This document shows positions 6,091-6,106 of a stretch of DNA of 6,106 bases, one piece after another. Under the pieces are notes generated by a model. It searched no databases, was not told the origin of the DNA, and worked only from the letters and a program-made list of their open reading frames with translations. This DNA is from an uncultured Collinsella sp. (GTDB lineage: Bacteria; Actinomycetota; Coriobacteriia; Coriobacteriales; Coriobacteriaceae), in contig CAAECP010000007.1 in the NCBI GenBank assembly GCA_900754385.1, positions 1 to 6,106 of the forward strand. The letters run 5' to 3'. The position numbers and the translations under genes were made by a program. Position 1 is the stretch's first letter; the number at the start of each line of letters is the position of its first letter.

Positions 6091-6106
6091 ATGAGATAGG
6101 ACAAAG

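Noticed and set aside
4432..6099. Plus-strand open frame of 555 codons opposite oppA
   Set aside because: It is a mirror of oppA codon use in G+C-rich DNA. The protein is a monotonous run of Val, Leu, Gly and Asp with no recognisable domain, and oppA on the other strand has clear family motifs.

Overview
The window holds one complete five-gene operon for an ATP-driven oligopeptide importer. All genes lie on the minus strand, in the classical order oppA-oppB-oppC-oppD-oppF, read from right to left. The G+C-rich codon use, strong GGAGG-type ribosome sites, twin-arginine lipoprotein leader on the binding protein and general protein style suggest a high-G+C Gram-positive gut anaerobe of the Coriobacteriia, with Collinsella as my best guess. 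This is an impression from the sequence, not a database match.

Layout. 6079-6106 is the very end of the oppA leader, with its ribosome site only. 4402-6078 is oppA, a 558-residue lipid-anchored binding protein. 4246-4401 is a 156-base gap holding a 10-bp stem-loop, probably a partial terminator or mRNA-stabilising hairpin, and the oppB ribosome site. 3208-4245 (oppB) and 2258-3193 (oppC) are the two membrane permeases. 1164-2255 (oppD) and 136-1164 (oppF) are the two ATPases. oppB to oppF are packed with gaps of 14 bases, 2 bases and a one-base overlap, which points to one transcript and coupled translation. 1-106, downstream of oppF, is a long nested palindrome that may end the operon or may be a small palindromic repeat element. 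The left end of the window cuts it at or close to its border.

How it works. OppA is anchored outside the membrane by a lipid on Cys32 and captures peptides. OppB and OppC form the channel, and OppD and OppF form the ATPase pair. Both ATPases keep all the catalytic motifs, so both ATP sites look usable, and both carry the same four-cysteine C-terminal pattern expected to hold an iron-sulfur cluster.

Apart from the palindrome, the attenuator-like hairpin and a few protein details, this is an ordinary transporter operon. I see no defence system, mobile-element gene, CRISPR array, tRNA or rRNA. No regulator gene is in the window, and the main promoter lies beyond the right edge.
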